Shown piece by piece: positions 31,038-38,448 of a stretch of 38,878 nt of DNA. The DNA comes from an uncultured Clostridia bacterium (GTDB lineage: Bacteria > Bacillota > Clostridia > UBA1381), in contig CALXZP010000025.1 in NCBI GenBank assembly GCA_944393255.1, positions 1-38,878 of the forward strand. Reading direction: 5' to 3'. The notes beneath the pieces were generated by a model that saw only the letters and a program-made list of their open reading frames with translations, was not told where the DNA came from and made no database searches. Numbering within the stretch: position 1 is the first letter of the stretch; each line of letters begins with the position of its first letter. A program made the position numbers and the translations under genes.

Positions 31038-31820
31038 ATGAATGTTGACTTTAAAAACATTTTTTATCTGAAGATAGAAGGAAACAGCCGCAGAGTATTT
31101 TATGATGACAACCCATATTATTTGTTCGCACTATACAAAACGGCAATAAAAATCGAATTTGATAACGGTGATTTGATAAATATTGATCCGGGAGATGTTG
31201 TAATGATCCCCCCGGATACCCATTTCATCTGTCTCTGTGAAGAAGATGCATATCTTCATATGACAGTTTTATTTAATGCCGAAAAGAATTTTATGGATAA
31301 GCTTGATATTGAATACTGCCGTCCGCTAAAATTAAAAAAAACTGAGATAATATCAGATCTGTTTTTTAATATCAGCCAGCAGAATATTTCCGATTCAATC
31401 ATGAAAAATGAAATGATGAATGCATATATCACAGAAATGCTTATACATGTGTTTGAAGAAACACACACGATCCAAACCTCGTACGGAGTAAAAAAGGGCG
31501 ACGATCTTCAGACCGTACGTATGACTGTCATGGAAAGTCCCGGTATAAATTGGTCAATAGAAAAAATGGCTAACATGGCTAACATGAGTGTGCGTCACTT
31601 CTCCCGAAGATATAAACAGCTATACGGAAAGAGTCCCATGTCCGACCTTGACGAATGCCGTTTCATAAAGGCAAAGCGCCTGCTTGAAACGGGTTTTTCC
31701 ATAAATCATATACTGTGGTCGTGCGGGTTCAAATCGCCGCAGTATTTCTCGAGCTTTTTTAAAAAGAAAGCCGGAGTTACTCCCCGCGAATATGTAAAAA
31801 TGCAGAAAAAGCCCGAATAA
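31038..31820 (+). CDS. AraC-family regulator, divergent from the giant GH2-GH95 gene
   Basis: This 260-residue protein is a paralogue of the regulator at 17543-18322. Both begin with a F-(F/Y)-YLKIE motif, share the cupin-like sensor with (N)IxPxxxxxIPPDT, and have nearly the same C-terminal AraC/XylS region: NMSVRHFSRRYKQLYGKSP and SINHILWSCGFKSPQYFSSF, then GVTPREYVK. The N-terminal sensor halves differ much more, which suggests different inducers. It lies 240 bases from and divergent to the giant GH2-GH95 gene, so it is its probable activator. The gene is more AT-rich than the enzyme genes. A strong hairpin terminator follows. Confidence 0.92.
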   Translation: MNVDFKNIFYLKIEGNSRRVFYDDNPYYLFALYKTAIKIEFDNGDLINIDPGDVVMIPPDTHFICLCEEDAYLHMTVLFNAEKNFMDKLDIEYCRPLKLKKTEIISDLFFNISQQNISDSIMKNEMMNAYITEMLIHVFEETHTIQTSYGVKKGDDLQTVRMTVMESPGINWSIEKMANMANMSVRHFSRRYKQLYGKSPMSDLDECRFIKAKRLLETGFSINHILWSCGFKSPQYFSSFFKKKAGVTPREYVKMQKKPE

Positions 31821-31860
31821 ACGCATTTATATCTTATCGGCTTATACTTAATTATATAAA

Positions 31861-31894
31861 GCGGCGGTCTGCCGGAGTATCAGCAGACCGCCGC
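31861..31894. terminator. bidirectional terminator between convergent genes
   Basis: GCGGCGGTCTGC and GCAGACCGCCGC form a perfect 12-bp stem with a 10-base loop. It sits between the plus-strand AraC gene and the minus-strand permease gene, with AAATAAGTTTT on one side and TTTATATAATT on the other strand, so it can serve both. Confidence 0.8.
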
Positions 31895-31903
31895 AAATAA
31901 GTT

Positions 31904-33007
31904 TTAAGACAAAACAAAATACATTACCATCAATACCGCGAGAAAAAGAACATTCATAAGCGTAAAGCATATCAAATATTTGGTCTTATTCTCAACAGCC
32001 GCTATATATTTGAAAGATATAAGGCTTGCCATAGACGCTATGAGCGTGCCGAGCCCCCCTATATTCGTTCCGACAATGAGCTCACTGAATTTATCTGTAA
32101 AGCCTGAGAGCAGGAGCGCGGCAGGTACATTGCTCACCGCCTGGCTTACAGCAACAGCGGTTATGCATTCCCGGCCGTTTATAACACTCTCAAGCATATT
32201 CTTAAAGATCCCTATCCTCCCCATATTGCCTATGAATATAAAAAATGCGGCAAACGTTATGAGCAGTGAATAGTCTATATCCTTAAATATGCTTCTGTCA
32301 AATATCAATAATGCCGCCGCGGTCATAACGAATATTATCCTATAGTCGATGATCCTTGCGACAGCCAGCAGCGATATCAGAAAGACAACAGTATATATCA
32401 CGATCCGCTTATCCTTATTTATTTGTGTTTTGCTTTCAGCATAGACCGCTCTTCCACTGTTTCTGTACAACACTATTATTACACTCAGTAATATGAACGA
32501 TGCAAGCGTATATGGAAACATAAGAGCTATGAACTCCGCCGGATCCATCCCTGCTCTCCCGTAAAGATACAAGTTCTGCGGATTACCTATCGGTGTGAGC
32601 ATACTGCCCAGATTTGCGGCGATCGTCTGCAACGAAACTATCGGGATCATCAGTTTTTCATTTTTCGTAAGCCTGAGTACGGTCATTGCGAACGGCACGA
32701 ATGTTATAAGCGACACATCGTTTGTGATCATCATACTGAAAAAGAAACAGAGCATTACAAGTATAAACATCAACCCGCGTATGCTTTTTACCCTTGACAT
32801 CAGCTGCTCCGCAAAAAAAGTAAATATCCCAGTTTTCCTCAGACCAGCCATTGCCGCCATAAGGCAAAATAATATTCCCAGTGTCCGGTAGTCTATGTAC
32901 TCTGTATACCCGGTGTCCGGCGGTATTATAAACGACGATATCACCGCCAAAAAACAAGCGGCGCAGAGCACCGCTTCTCTTTTGAAAAAACAGATCATTT
33001 TATCCAT
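31904..33007 (-). CDS. ArsB/CitT (ion transporter superfamily) inner-membrane permease
   Basis: This 367-residue membrane protein has about ten hydrophobic segments and the two re-entrant loop signatures of the SLC13/ArsB/citrate transporter superfamily (PF03600): NDVSLITFVPF with NLGSMLTPIGNPQNL in the first half, and SQAVSNVPAALLL with GTNIGGLGTLIASMASLIS in the second. Such proteins are cation-coupled carriers of anions such as di- or tricarboxylates, or of arsenite. The substrate cannot be read from sequence. GAAGAGG precedes ATG 33007. It follows putP by 69 bases on the same strand and may share its transcript. It is shorter than typical SLC13 members (about 420-500), more like the compact clostridial forms. 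Confidence 0.85.
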   Translation of the reverse strand: MDKMICFFKREAVLCAACFLAVISSFIIPPDTGYTEYIDYRTLGILFCLMAAMAGLRKTGIFTFFAEQLMSRVKSIRGLMFILVMLCFFFSMMITNDVSLITFVPFAMTVLRLTKNEKLMIPIVSLQTIAANLGSMLTPIGNPQNLYLYGRAGMDPAEFIALMFPYTLASFILLSVIIVLYRNSGRAVYAESKTQINKDKRIVIYTVVFLISLLAVARIIDYRIIFVMTAAALLIFDRSIFKDIDYSLLITFAAFFIFIGNMGRIGIFKNMLESVINGRECITAVAVSQAVSNVPAALLLSGFTDKFSELIVGTNIGGLGTLIASMASLISFKYIAAVENKTKYLICFTLMNVLFLAVLMVMYFVLS

Positions 33008-33076
33008 AAAACCTCTTCCCGCTGTATATTAAAATACGTACGACAGTCAAAGATGTTATTTGATCCAACACTTGAT

Positions 33077-34615
33077 CTATCTATCTTTCATTGCATTTAC
33101 CTTTTCAAACTCATCAGTAATTTCCTTTGACGGAGCAGGAGTTAAAAGACTTACTGCAACTATAAATATGACCGATACAACAAATGCCGGCAGAAGCTCA
33201 TAAATATTGAGCATCGGGCTGAGACCGCTTATGCAGTATTTCCACAGGAATACCATAGCGCCGCCGGATATCATACCCGCAAGCGCTCCCCATTTATTCA
33301 TACGCTTCCAGAAAAGCATAAGGAGTATCGCCGGGCCGAACGCCGCGCCGAAGCCCGCCCAGGCAAATGATACGATGCCGAACACCGAGCTTTCCGGATC
33401 AAGCGCGAGAAATATGGCGATTACGGATATAGCAACGACCGAGAGCCGCGCGATTATCATTATAGCCTTTTCACTGAGATTTTTAAACAGACATTCCTTA
33501 ATGATATTCTGCGATACGCTTGACGCCGCAGCAAGCAGCTGTGAATCCGCCGTTGACATTGTAGCTGCGAGAATACCGGCAAGTATCACGCCTGCCAGAA
33601 GCGCCGCAAGTACGCCGTGCCGGCTGATAAGCCCGGCGATCTGAACGATTATCGTTTCAGAGTCTGCAAGCTCCGGCATAGCTCCCGCCTTTGTCATACC
33701 CAGACCGACAACACCGATGAATATTGCAACGGCAAGTGAGATAACTACCCAGCCTGTGGCAATTCTTCTTGAAAGAGTGAGTTCCCTTGTATCTCTTGCA
33801 GCCATAAATCTGAGAAGGATATGCGGCATTCCGAAATAGCCCAGACCCCAGGCAAGAGTTGAAAGTATTGTTAAACCGCTGTACGGTACAGCCGAGCCCG
33901 AGCCCGGATCAAAGGTCGATGTAAATTTGAGATATCCGGGGATATTGCCGACATTTGCCGCAATATTATCCATGCCTCCCGCTTTTGTAATGCCAAAAAC
34001 GAGAACCGAAATGAGCGCTATCGTCATTATTATGCTTTGGATAAAGTCGGTAGTGCTTGCCGCAAGAAATCCGCCCAAGGTCGTATAGCCTATTATAACG
34101 GCAGCGCACACTATCATAGCTCCCACATAGTCAACACCGAACAATGATGAAAACAGCTTGCCGCACGCAGCAAAGCCCGATGCAGTATACGGCACAAAGA
34201 ATACGATTATTACCAGCGCCGCTATGACCGAAAGTATATTCGACTTATCTCTGAAACGGTTTGAGAAAAATGCCGGAATAGTAGTCGAATTGCCGCACAC
34301 ATACGAATAACGGCGGATACGCTTTGAAACTATAAGCCAGTTTACGTATGTACCGAGTGCAAGTCCTATTGCCGTCCAGCTCGCTTCAGCCAGACCGCAG
34401 ATATACGCCACTCCCGGAAGCCCCATAAGCAGCCAGCTGCTCATATCCGACGCCTCCGCGCTCATCGCTGTTACGAACGGACCCAGTTTTCTTCCGCCTA
34501 AATAAAAATCGTCTGTATTTTTATTCTTCTTTGAACACTGCATACCGATAAAAAGCATCAGTATGAGATAAACTATTATGGCGATCATAATACAAATATT
34601 TGATGAATTGATCAC
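33077..34615 (-). CDS. putP: sodium/proline symporter, SSS family
   Basis: PutP imports proline with sodium across the cell membrane. The 512-residue protein has the full length and 13-helix pattern of the family: DDFYLGGRKLGPFVTAMSAEASDMSSW (the sodium and substrate loop), GYFGMPHILLRFMAA, a long LAGVILAGILAATMSTADSQLL helix, and FAWAGFGAAFGPAILL. The start is GTG 34615, supported by AGGAGG 9 bases upstream. The promoter at 34658-34686 lies just upstream. Proline may serve as a Stickland substrate or osmolyte. The specificity is inferred from close resemblance to PutP over other SSS members. Confidence 0.9.
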   Translation of the reverse strand: MINSSNICIMIAIIVYLILMLFIGMQCSKKNKNTDDFYLGGRKLGPFVTAMSAEASDMSSWLLMGLPGVAYICGLAEASWTAIGLALGTYVNWLIVSKRIRRYSYVCGNSTTIPAFFSNRFRDKSNILSVIAALVIIVFFVPYTASGFAACGKLFSSLFGVDYVGAMIVCAAVIIGYTTLGGFLAASTTDFIQSIIMTIALISVLVFGITKAGGMDNIAANVGNIPGYLKFTSTFDPGSGSAVPYSGLTILSTLAWGLGYFGMPHILLRFMAARDTRELTLSRRIATGWVVISLAVAIFIGVVGLGMTKAGAMPELADSETIIVQIAGLISRHGVLAALLAGVILAGILAATMSTADSQLLAAASSVSQNIIKECLFKNLSEKAIMIIARLSVVAISVIAIFLALDPESSVFGIVSFAWAGFGAAFGPAILLMLFWKRMNKWGALAGMISGGAMVFLWKYCISGLSPMLNIYELLPAFVVSVIFIVAVSLLTPAPSKEITDEFEKVNAMKDR

Positions 34616-34657
34616 TTTTTCATCCTCCTATAAATTAAAAATATTGATACATTATTT

Positions 34658-34686
34658 ATTTTAACATAAAATTAACATCAACGCAA
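34658..34686 (-). promoter_or_regulatory. promoter of putP
   Basis: On the minus strand TTGCGT (34686-34681) and TAAAAT (34663-34658) are 17 bases apart in a very AT-rich region, giving a leader of about 35 bases with a strong ribosome site. Confidence 0.55.
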
Positions 34687-34750
34687 TAAATAATTTTTAA
34701 TTTTAGTCGAAATTTATTTGTTTTGTGACATACTACATTCCAATTCATAA

Positions 34751-34769
34751 TATACTATCTGATAGTATA
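34751..34769. promoter_or_regulatory. perfect 19-bp palindrome upstream of putP
   Basis: TATACTATCTGATAGTATA has 9-bp arms around a central T. It lies about 65 bases upstream of the putP -35 box, in the gap before the copper-amine-oxidase-N-like gene. It has the form of an operator for a dimeric repressor or activator; the protein is not known. The gap 34616-34975 otherwise holds the putP promoter and a terminator. Confidence 0.4.
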
Positions 34770-34840
34770 TAAAATCTACAAATATATTTTTCCTTGATCC
34801 GGATGGAACCTTACCGGTTTCCGGTACCTTTGTCTCATAC

Positions 34841-34884
34841 AAAAACCGCCGCGCGGTCAGTGTTGTTCTGACCGCACAGCGGCT
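34841..34884 (-). terminator. terminator of the copper-amine-oxidase-N-like gene
   Basis: On the minus strand a GC-rich stem (GCCGC, GCGGTCAG pairing with CTGACCGC, GCGGC) around AACAACA is followed by TTTTTGT. It is a strong intrinsic terminator about 90 bases past the stop at 34976. Confidence 0.8.
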
Positions 34885-34975
34885 TTATGCAGGATGTACC
34901 GATCAGCCATACAGCAATCTGATTCTGCTGCTATGATCTTTACATTTGTAATATTATTTTATTTACCCATTTATC

Positions 34976-36040
34976 TCAAAAGCGAACAATTCTGATAACA
35001 GCATTATCCTGTCCGAATAATGTGTCATTTAATATCTTCAGTACATATTCTCTGTCACTGCGCAGACCCTCGGCCTTTGCGACCGTTCTTTCACCGTAAG
35101 AACAATATACATAACCGACCTTAAACGGTCCTGTCCCCGTTTCTCTGTCATATGCCATTAAATATATTACGGCTCCTTCACCATGCAGATCGGCAAACGA
35201 TGTTTTTTTCGGAAAGTAGTCTATTAAAATACTTCCTCCGGCTGCTTTTACCGGCGCTGTTTCATACTGATATACAGATGTATCTTTTGGAAATACAAAT
35301 TCTATCATACCGGCGGATAGGTCTAACGGAGGCTTTTCCGAAAGATCTGAATTTGCCTTTTTCTGAACTTCTCCTATAGTGTAACCTTCAGCTGCCGATA
35401 TAACCGCCGGAACTTCATTCAGCAGTGTTTTGTGATCATATGTAATATTTTCTCCTCTGTATATATCCTCATCTTTTATGATATTATACATCATTCCGTC
35501 TCTTTGGTCTTCCAATAATAATCCCTGAGAATACAAGCGGTCTGCAATGTCTTCTATAGTAATATCAGCGGGCTTGACTTCTATGCTCAGCACCTCGTCC
35601 GGAATATTATTCTCACTTGGAATATACCATACCTGTATGCCAAAAGTATCTGATACAAAGCTGAGCGGAACATAAGTACAGCCATTCACTATTTGCGCTG
35701 TGCTCTCCATTACAGCTTTGTCATCATTTATATACATCATATTGCTTCCGATCGTAAACTTTATTAAACTATCTTCACCGTAAACGAGCACAGACCGTGT
35801 ATCTTCTATCCATTCAACTTCTTTGTCCAGCATCTCGGAAACGATCCTTACAGGAACTTGTACCGCTCCTTGATCGTTTATAAATGGCTGAGCGTCACCA
35901 AAGTCAATGACATTATCTTTATATGTAATATACAACCCCTTTGTATCTGTATCATGTACCGTAAAATATTCATTGTCCGCATACGCGGTTTTTGATATTG
36001 TTCCGCATAACAGACACGCTAACAGCAATACCCTTTTCAA
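34976..36040 (-). CDS. secreted protein with copper-amine-oxidase-N-like domain
   Basis: The protein (354 residues from the chosen start) has a typical signal peptide (KRVLLLACLLCGTISKTAYA, cut before DNE). Residues about 40-145 match the copper amine oxidase N-terminal-like domain (PF07833): GAVQVPVRIVSEML, VEWIEDTRSVLVY, CTYVPLSFVSDTFGIQV. That domain is common in Firmicutes surface proteins and has no oxidase activity. The rest (about 150-354) I do not recognise. I chose TTG 36040, with GGGG 8 bases upstream; an in-frame GTG at 36049 lies directly on that site. A good promoter with LytTR-like repeats lies upstream, so it is probably a target of the adjacent two-component system. Confidence 0.75.
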   Translation of the reverse strand: MKRVLLLACLLCGTISKTAYADNEYFTVHDTDTKGLYITYKDNVIDFGDAQPFINDQGAVQVPVRIVSEMLDKEVEWIEDTRSVLVYGEDSLIKFTIGSNMMYINDDKAVMESTAQIVNGCTYVPLSFVSDTFGIQVWYIPSENNIPDEVLSIEVKPADITIEDIADRLYSQGLLLEDQRDGMMYNIIKDEDIYRGENITYDHKTLLNEVPAVISAAEGYTIGEVQKKANSDLSEKPPLDLSAGMIEFVFPKDTSVYQYETAPVKAAGGSILIDYFPKKTSFADLHGEGAVIYLMAYDRETGTGPFKVGYVYCSYGERTVAKAEGLRSDREYVLKILNDTLFGQDNAVIRIVRF

Positions 36041-36082
36041 TCTGTACACCCCTATCTAAAATATCAGTTGCCTGTTATCATC

Positions 36083-36111
36083 ATATTATCAGATATGGTG
36101 TAAATATTCAA
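36083..36111 (-). promoter_or_regulatory. promoter of the copper-amine-oxidase-N-like gene
   Basis: On the minus strand TTGAAT (36111-36106) and TAATAT (36088-36083) are 17 bases apart, just past the end of the histidine kinase gene. Two LytTR-type repeats lie immediately upstream. Confidence 0.7.
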
Positions 36112-36116
36112 GCGAT

Positions 36117-36150
36117 ATTGTCCGAACGGTCATTTTATTGTTCAAACGGT
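36117..36150 (-). promoter_or_regulatory. pair of LytTR-type direct repeats
   Basis: On the minus strand ACCGTTTGAACAAT (36150-36137) and ACCGTTCGGACAAT (36130-36117) agree at 12 of 14 positions, with a 20-bp period. ACCGTTCGG fits the known LytTR-domain site pattern (imperfect 9-bp direct repeats about two turns apart) and ACCGTTTGA nearly so. They end 5 bases upstream of the -35 box. The first overlaps the kinase stop codon. Confidence 0.55.
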
Positions 36151-37428
36151 TTTGTCTGCTGTACTCCTGACGCGAACAGATACAATTGTACGGAAAAATT
36201 TATTTTCTTTGTCATATGACCATACTAATTGACTGCCGTACTTTTTCAATGCGTTGTTTATGCTTTTTATTCCCCAGCCGTGAATATCATACTTTTGCTT
36301 TTGGGTCTGTAAGATGCCATTCAGAACAACAGGCTCTTTATCCGCGCTGTTTTCTACCTTTGCAATAGAATATATATTATTTACTGTATACAAATCTATA
36401 AATATCACTTTTTCCGTGGATTTTTCTGCTGCCTCAATAGCATTATCAAGTAAATTTGAGAATACTGCAACAACATCTGTTTCTGAAATACGTGAAAAGC
36501 TCGGTCCTGTCGATTGAATATGCATTTTAACGCCGCGGTCATTGCTTTCTTTTATTTTTCTTGATAATAATATATTTAAAATTTTATTGTCAGTATACTG
36601 AGTATAATTTAATTCTCTCTGCGACTGTTCAAGCTGTGATATATATTTATATGTTACCGAACCGCCTGTATCAATAAGTTCTTTTAATATACTTAATTGG
36701 TTTTTGAGGTCATGGCGCATTATGCGTGTATTTTCATATTTTTCGGATAATAGCTTATACTCCTCCAGTTCTGCATTATTTTTTGAGCATTCTTCCTGCA
36801 ATATTTTCAATTCTGAATTTTTCTTATTTATTATCTCATTTACTGCAAATACGATTATATTGATCAACATAAATAAAATACAGGTTATGCAGAACAGATA
36901 ATATTCCATATTTGAAGTCATCATAAACGACAATATAATAATTGTTATGGCTGGCACAGCGGATAATACCGGAAGATAATTATTGCCGGTTGTTGTTTGC
37001 ACTTTTACAGATCGCCTTAAAAATACAATGCCTATCAAATAGATCAGTTTCCCGCCTATTGTTATTATCAAAGATTCTTTCGGTGTAACATATAACGGCA
37101 TTTCGGAATAATACACTCCTAAAAAATACATGATTATATATTCACCTACAACTGACAAAAGATCCAGTGCTAAACTATAAAATGCAGCTCTCCTTATTTC
37201 TATATGATAAAATACGGTCATTAAAAAGAAATTTATTAAAGCAAATGATACTACTGAAATATAAGGATAACCTAACATCCCCACTGCGAATAATATCAAA
37301 TACCCTGCAAAAGCAGCTATGTTGGCGTATAAATAGCCTTTCTTAGGTAAAAAACTCATATTGACAAAATAAACAAAAAAAATAAATTCGATTAAATGTC
37401 CCAATATATATCCTATGTCAGTTCTCAT
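36142..37428 (-). CDS. GHKL-type sensor histidine kinase (AgrC-like, HPK10)
   Basis: The 428-residue protein has six or so N-terminal membrane segments (about 5-200), a short coiled coil (205-232), and a cytoplasmic kinase core. The phosphoacceptor region reads IMRHDLKNQLSIL (H239), the N box SNLLDNAIEAAEKS (N325, D328, N329), and the G box HGWGIKSINNALKKYGS (about 383-399). This is the AgrC/ComD-like class that senses peptides or membrane signals. Its ATG overlaps the response regulator stop by 4 bases, so the two are coupled. No agrB or agrD-type gene is in the window, so the signal is unknown. Confidence 0.92.
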   Translation of the reverse strand: MRTDIGYILGHLIEFIFFVYFVNMSFLPKKGYLYANIAAFAGYLILFAVGMLGYPYISVVSFALINFFLMTVFYHIEIRRAAFYSLALDLLSVVGEYIIMYFLGVYYSEMPLYVTPKESLIITIGGKLIYLIGIVFLRRSVKVQTTTGNNYLPVLSAVPAITIIILSFMMTSNMEYYLFCITCILFMLINIIVFAVNEIINKKNSELKILQEECSKNNAELEEYKLLSEKYENTRIMRHDLKNQLSILKELIDTGGSVTYKYISQLEQSQRELNYTQYTDNKILNILLSRKIKESNDRGVKMHIQSTGPSFSRISETDVVAVFSNLLDNAIEAAEKSTEKVIFIDLYTVNNIYSIAKVENSADKEPVVLNGILQTQKQKYDIHGWGIKSINNALKKYGSQLVWSYDKENKFFRTIVSVRVRSTADKTV

Positions 37429-38144
37429 CTCTTCTTACCGCTCCACTTTTTAAACCCTATATCAAAATCCTTATATCTTCGTCTTGATAACGAGGCTGTA
37501 TATTCTTTTCCCTCATATGAACATATGATCTCTTCTTTATTATAATCAAAAACATAATTCATATTGACTATACAGCTTTTATCTGTTACTATAAAATACG
37601 ATTGAACCAATTGTTCAGCTATGCTTTTATATGTTTGATACGTTTTTATCTCTCCGTTAACAGTAATAATATACGTCTGCCTGCCCCGGTGATAGACAAA
37701 TATTATTTCATGAATAGAGATTTTTACACTTTCCCTGCCGGTTAAAACAGCTATTGACTGCAGCTTACTGCCTATTTCTATCATTGCTGACTCCAAGCCA
37801 TAAATAAGCCGGGCTTTATTTATAGGCTTTGTCCAAAATCTAAAAGCGTGCTTATTAAGAGCAGCGTCCATGTAATCCTCATGGTTCGTAACAAAAAATA
37901 TGAGACAATCCCTGTTCTGTCTGTGTATTTCTTCAGCAGTCTGTATCCCGTTGAGTCCTTCCATTTCAATATCAAGGAAAACTATTAAAAATTTCTGATG
38001 CGCAGTCAGCATCTGCTTTGAATTTGAAAAAGTACTGATAGAATATTTCTCTTCAAAACGAGGTAAGATCTCTTCCAGCAACCTAACTGTTCTATGTATA
38101 TCTATTGCATCGTCGTCACACACTGCTATTGATAAAATCGACAT
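37425..38144 (-). CDS. LytTR-family response regulator
   Basis: This 239-residue protein has a receiver domain (1-120; acidic pocket CDDD at 9-12, phosphoacceptor D58 in VFLDIEMEGLNG, and conserved K106 in FWTKPI) and a LytTR DNA-binding domain (about 135-230; SIHEIIFVYHRGRQTYI, YFIVTDKSCIVNMNYV). Phosphorylated by the neighbouring kinase, it would bind direct repeats such as those at 36117-36150. I chose ATG 38144 because GAGGAG lies 7 bases upstream; the earlier ATG at 38186 adds 14 residues unlike a receiver start. It is the first gene of the pair, read from the promoter at 38198-38226. Confidence 0.92.
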   Translation of the reverse strand: MSILSIAVCDDDAIDIHRTVRLLEEILPRFEEKYSISTFSNSKQMLTAHQKFLIVFLDIEMEGLNGIQTAEEIHRQNRDCLIFFVTNHEDYMDAALNKHAFRFWTKPINKARLIYGLESAMIEIGSKLQSIAVLTGRESVKISIHEIIFVYHRGRQTYIITVNGEIKTYQTYKSIAEQLVQSYFIVTDKSCIVNMNYVFDYNKEEIICSYEGKEYTASLSRRRYKDFDIGFKKWSGKKR

Positions 38145-38197
38145 AATAAACTCCTCAGACTGACCATAACTTTTTAAACCTATCATTCTGCAAATAC

Positions 38198-38226
38198 ATT
38201 ATACCATAAATAGTACAAAAGGGCAA
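38198..38226 (-). promoter_or_regulatory. promoter of the two-component operon
   Basis: On the minus strand TTGCCC (38226-38221) and TATAAT (38203-38198) are 17 bases apart. No LytTR-type repeat pair is evident next to it. The rest of the gap up to 38448 holds a terminator and the tRNA fragment. Confidence 0.6.
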
Positions 38227-38282
38227 CTAAAAAAACCGGCTGCAAAGTAAAATAATCGGAGAGGATATTATGCTGTTTAAAA

Positions 38283-38329
38283 ACAAAAAAAGCTCTAAAA
38301 TACTTCTTTCATAAAGTATTTTAGAGCTT
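38283..38329 (-). terminator. terminator following the tRNA-Asn fragment
   Basis: AAGCTCTAAAATACTT and AAGTATTTTAGAGCTT form a perfect 16-bp stem with an 8-base loop, followed on the minus strand by a run of T (TTTTTTTGTTTTT). It lies 2 bases beyond the CCA end of the tRNA fragment and is probably the original tRNA gene's terminator. Confidence 0.85.
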
Positions 38330-38331
38330 AC

Positions 38332-38391
38332 TGGCTCCTCGAGTCCGGCTCGAACGGACGACCCTGCGGTTAACAGCCGCATGCTCTGCCA
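38332..38391 (-). tRNA. tRNA-Asn (GTT), 3' fragment of ~60 bases; 5' end missing
   Basis: Read on the minus strand this has the end of the D arm (GGCAGAGCA), anticodon stem-loop TGCGG-CTGTTAA-CCGCA with anticodon GTT, the variable loop, T arm (GTCCG-TTCGAGC-CGGAC), 3' acceptor strand TCGAGGA, discriminator G and CCA. The 5' acceptor strand (expected TCCTCGA) and first half of the D arm are not found upstream. It cannot make a working tRNA and looks like the displaced end left by integration of an element on the right. Confidence 0.85.
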
Positions 38392-38448
38392 CATGTTAGG
38401 AAAAACATCAAGAATTAAAAGAAGTGTTAATTAGGAAAAAAAAATAAT

